From assembly GCA_022561145.1 (NCBI GenBank), contig JADFRS010000001.1, forward strand, positions 1 to 40,311: a DNA stretch of 40,311 bases. The letters are read 5' to 3'. Below are positions 40,006 to 40,311 of the stretch, in pieces. The DNA is from Gemmatimonadota bacterium. Lineage in GTDB: Bacteria; Gemmatimonadota; Gemmatimonadetes; Longimicrobiales; Gaopeijiaceae. The stretch's first letter is position 1, and each line of letters opens with the position of its first letter. The notes below the pieces were generated by a model. It had not been told where the DNA came from, did no database searches, and was given only the letters and a program-made list of their open reading frames with translations. The position numbers and the translations under genes are program-made.

Positions 40006-40311
40006 ATGTTCGACGCACTCGACCCACGCAGCCCGACCCCCCTCTACGAGCAGATTGCCGGCCGCATCCGTTTGGCCGTGGCCTCGGGCGAACTCGTGGA
40101 AGGAGACGCACTACCCTCCGTCCGCGGGCTCGCGACAGAGCTCCGCGTGAACCCCGCCACGGTCGTGAAGGCGTACCGTGACTTGGAAGTCATGGGGCTT
40201 CTGAACACGCGCCGCGGAATGGGGGTCTACATCCAAAAAGGCGTCACAGCGAGATGCCGCGCCGAATGTGCGAAGCGAATCGCCGAGCGCCTTCACGAAG
40301 TGGTCCATGAA
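40006..40311 (+). CDS. GntR-family transcriptional regulator, YtrA type, 3' end missing
   Basis: 102 codons to the window edge, with no stop yet. Winged helix-turn-helix: TPLYEQIAGRIRLAVASGEL, GDALPSVRGLATELRVNPAT, VVKAYRDLEVMGLL and RRGMGVYI are the standard GntR DNA-binding signature. The short helical tail that begins after the wing (CRAECAKRIAERLHEVVHE) matches the YtrA subfamily, whose members are about 110-130 residues and usually head an operon with ABC transporter genes; such genes would lie beyond the window. ATG 40006 starts at the expected place; GGAG at 39989-39992 is a rather distant ribosome site. Confidence 0.88.
   Translation, partial: MFDALDPRSPTPLYEQIAGRIRLAVASGELVEGDALPSVRGLATELRVNPATVVKAYRDLEVMGLLNTRRGMGVYIQKGVTARCRAECAKRIAERLHEVVHE

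Noticed and set aside
1-40311. CRISPR arrays, tRNA, rRNA, insertion sequences, phage or defence islands
   Set aside because: No regularly spaced repeats, no cloverleaf or rRNA-like sequence, and no transposase, integrase or nuclease-methylase set was found on either strand.

Overview
The window looks like two unrelated genomes joined end to end. Bases 1 to about 11,980 are extremely G+C rich and carry genes typical of Methylobacterium-like Hyphomicrobiales: a type I secretion pair, a TonB siderophore receptor behind an Irr-type iron box, large CgeB/GT4 glycosyltransferases and a multi-PAS sensor protein. From about 12,000 to the end, base composition is lower and the gene set suggests Gemmatimonadota or a near relative: a short SigA-type sigma factor, a DUF2723 membrane protein, a DUF6526 protein, a reaction-centre-type cytochrome c with TPR, and SCO/CtaG/BdbC assembly genes. 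Both taxon assignments are inferences from protein style, not from a search. The two halves meet inside one open frame (10439-13012): a PAS sensor protein runs, without a kinase domain, into an M20 dipeptidase that lacks its N-terminal quarter. The join lies on a short string (11975-11992) that reads sensibly in both families, as expected of an assembly chimera or an illegitimate recombination.

Left half: 3' end of a type I secretion ABC ATPase, its HlyD adaptor, a zinc-ribbon SAM methyltransferase, an iron-regulated TonB receptor, a strong convergent terminator hairpin, then two overlapping glycosyltransferase genes on the minus strand, one of 1,224 residues with repeated C-terminal modules. 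The truncated PAS sensor points away from them.

Right half: M20 fragment; trpE (minus); hyuA, DUF2723, DUF6526 and an unknown gene (plus); a minus operon of a membrane protein, an Mre11/SbcD-like protein and a Rad50/SbcC-like protein; a lipoprotein and a BtuFCD-type cobalamin/siderophore importer (plus); sigma factor, terminator and rsgA (minus); a PP2C phosphatase (plus); an HD phosphohydrolase (minus); a UvrC-like GIY-YIG nuclease (plus); a minus operon of cytochrome c, mmsA, class III aminotransferase, a 34-residue membrane peptide and an SSS symporter, consistent with uptake and breakdown of beta-alanine or a related amino acid; a plus group SCO, CtaG, DsbB for oxidase assembly and disulfide formation; and a YtrA-type GntR regulator with a large dyad operator, cut by the window end.

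The best candidate for something undescribed is the Mre11/Rad50-like pair (19993-22430). Both proteins are full length and the zinc hook is kept, yet the Rad50-like partner has lost the P-loop, signature and Walker B residues, and the Mre11-like partner has lost the GNHD motif and a metal-binding histidine. They are translationally coupled to a multi-pass membrane protein.
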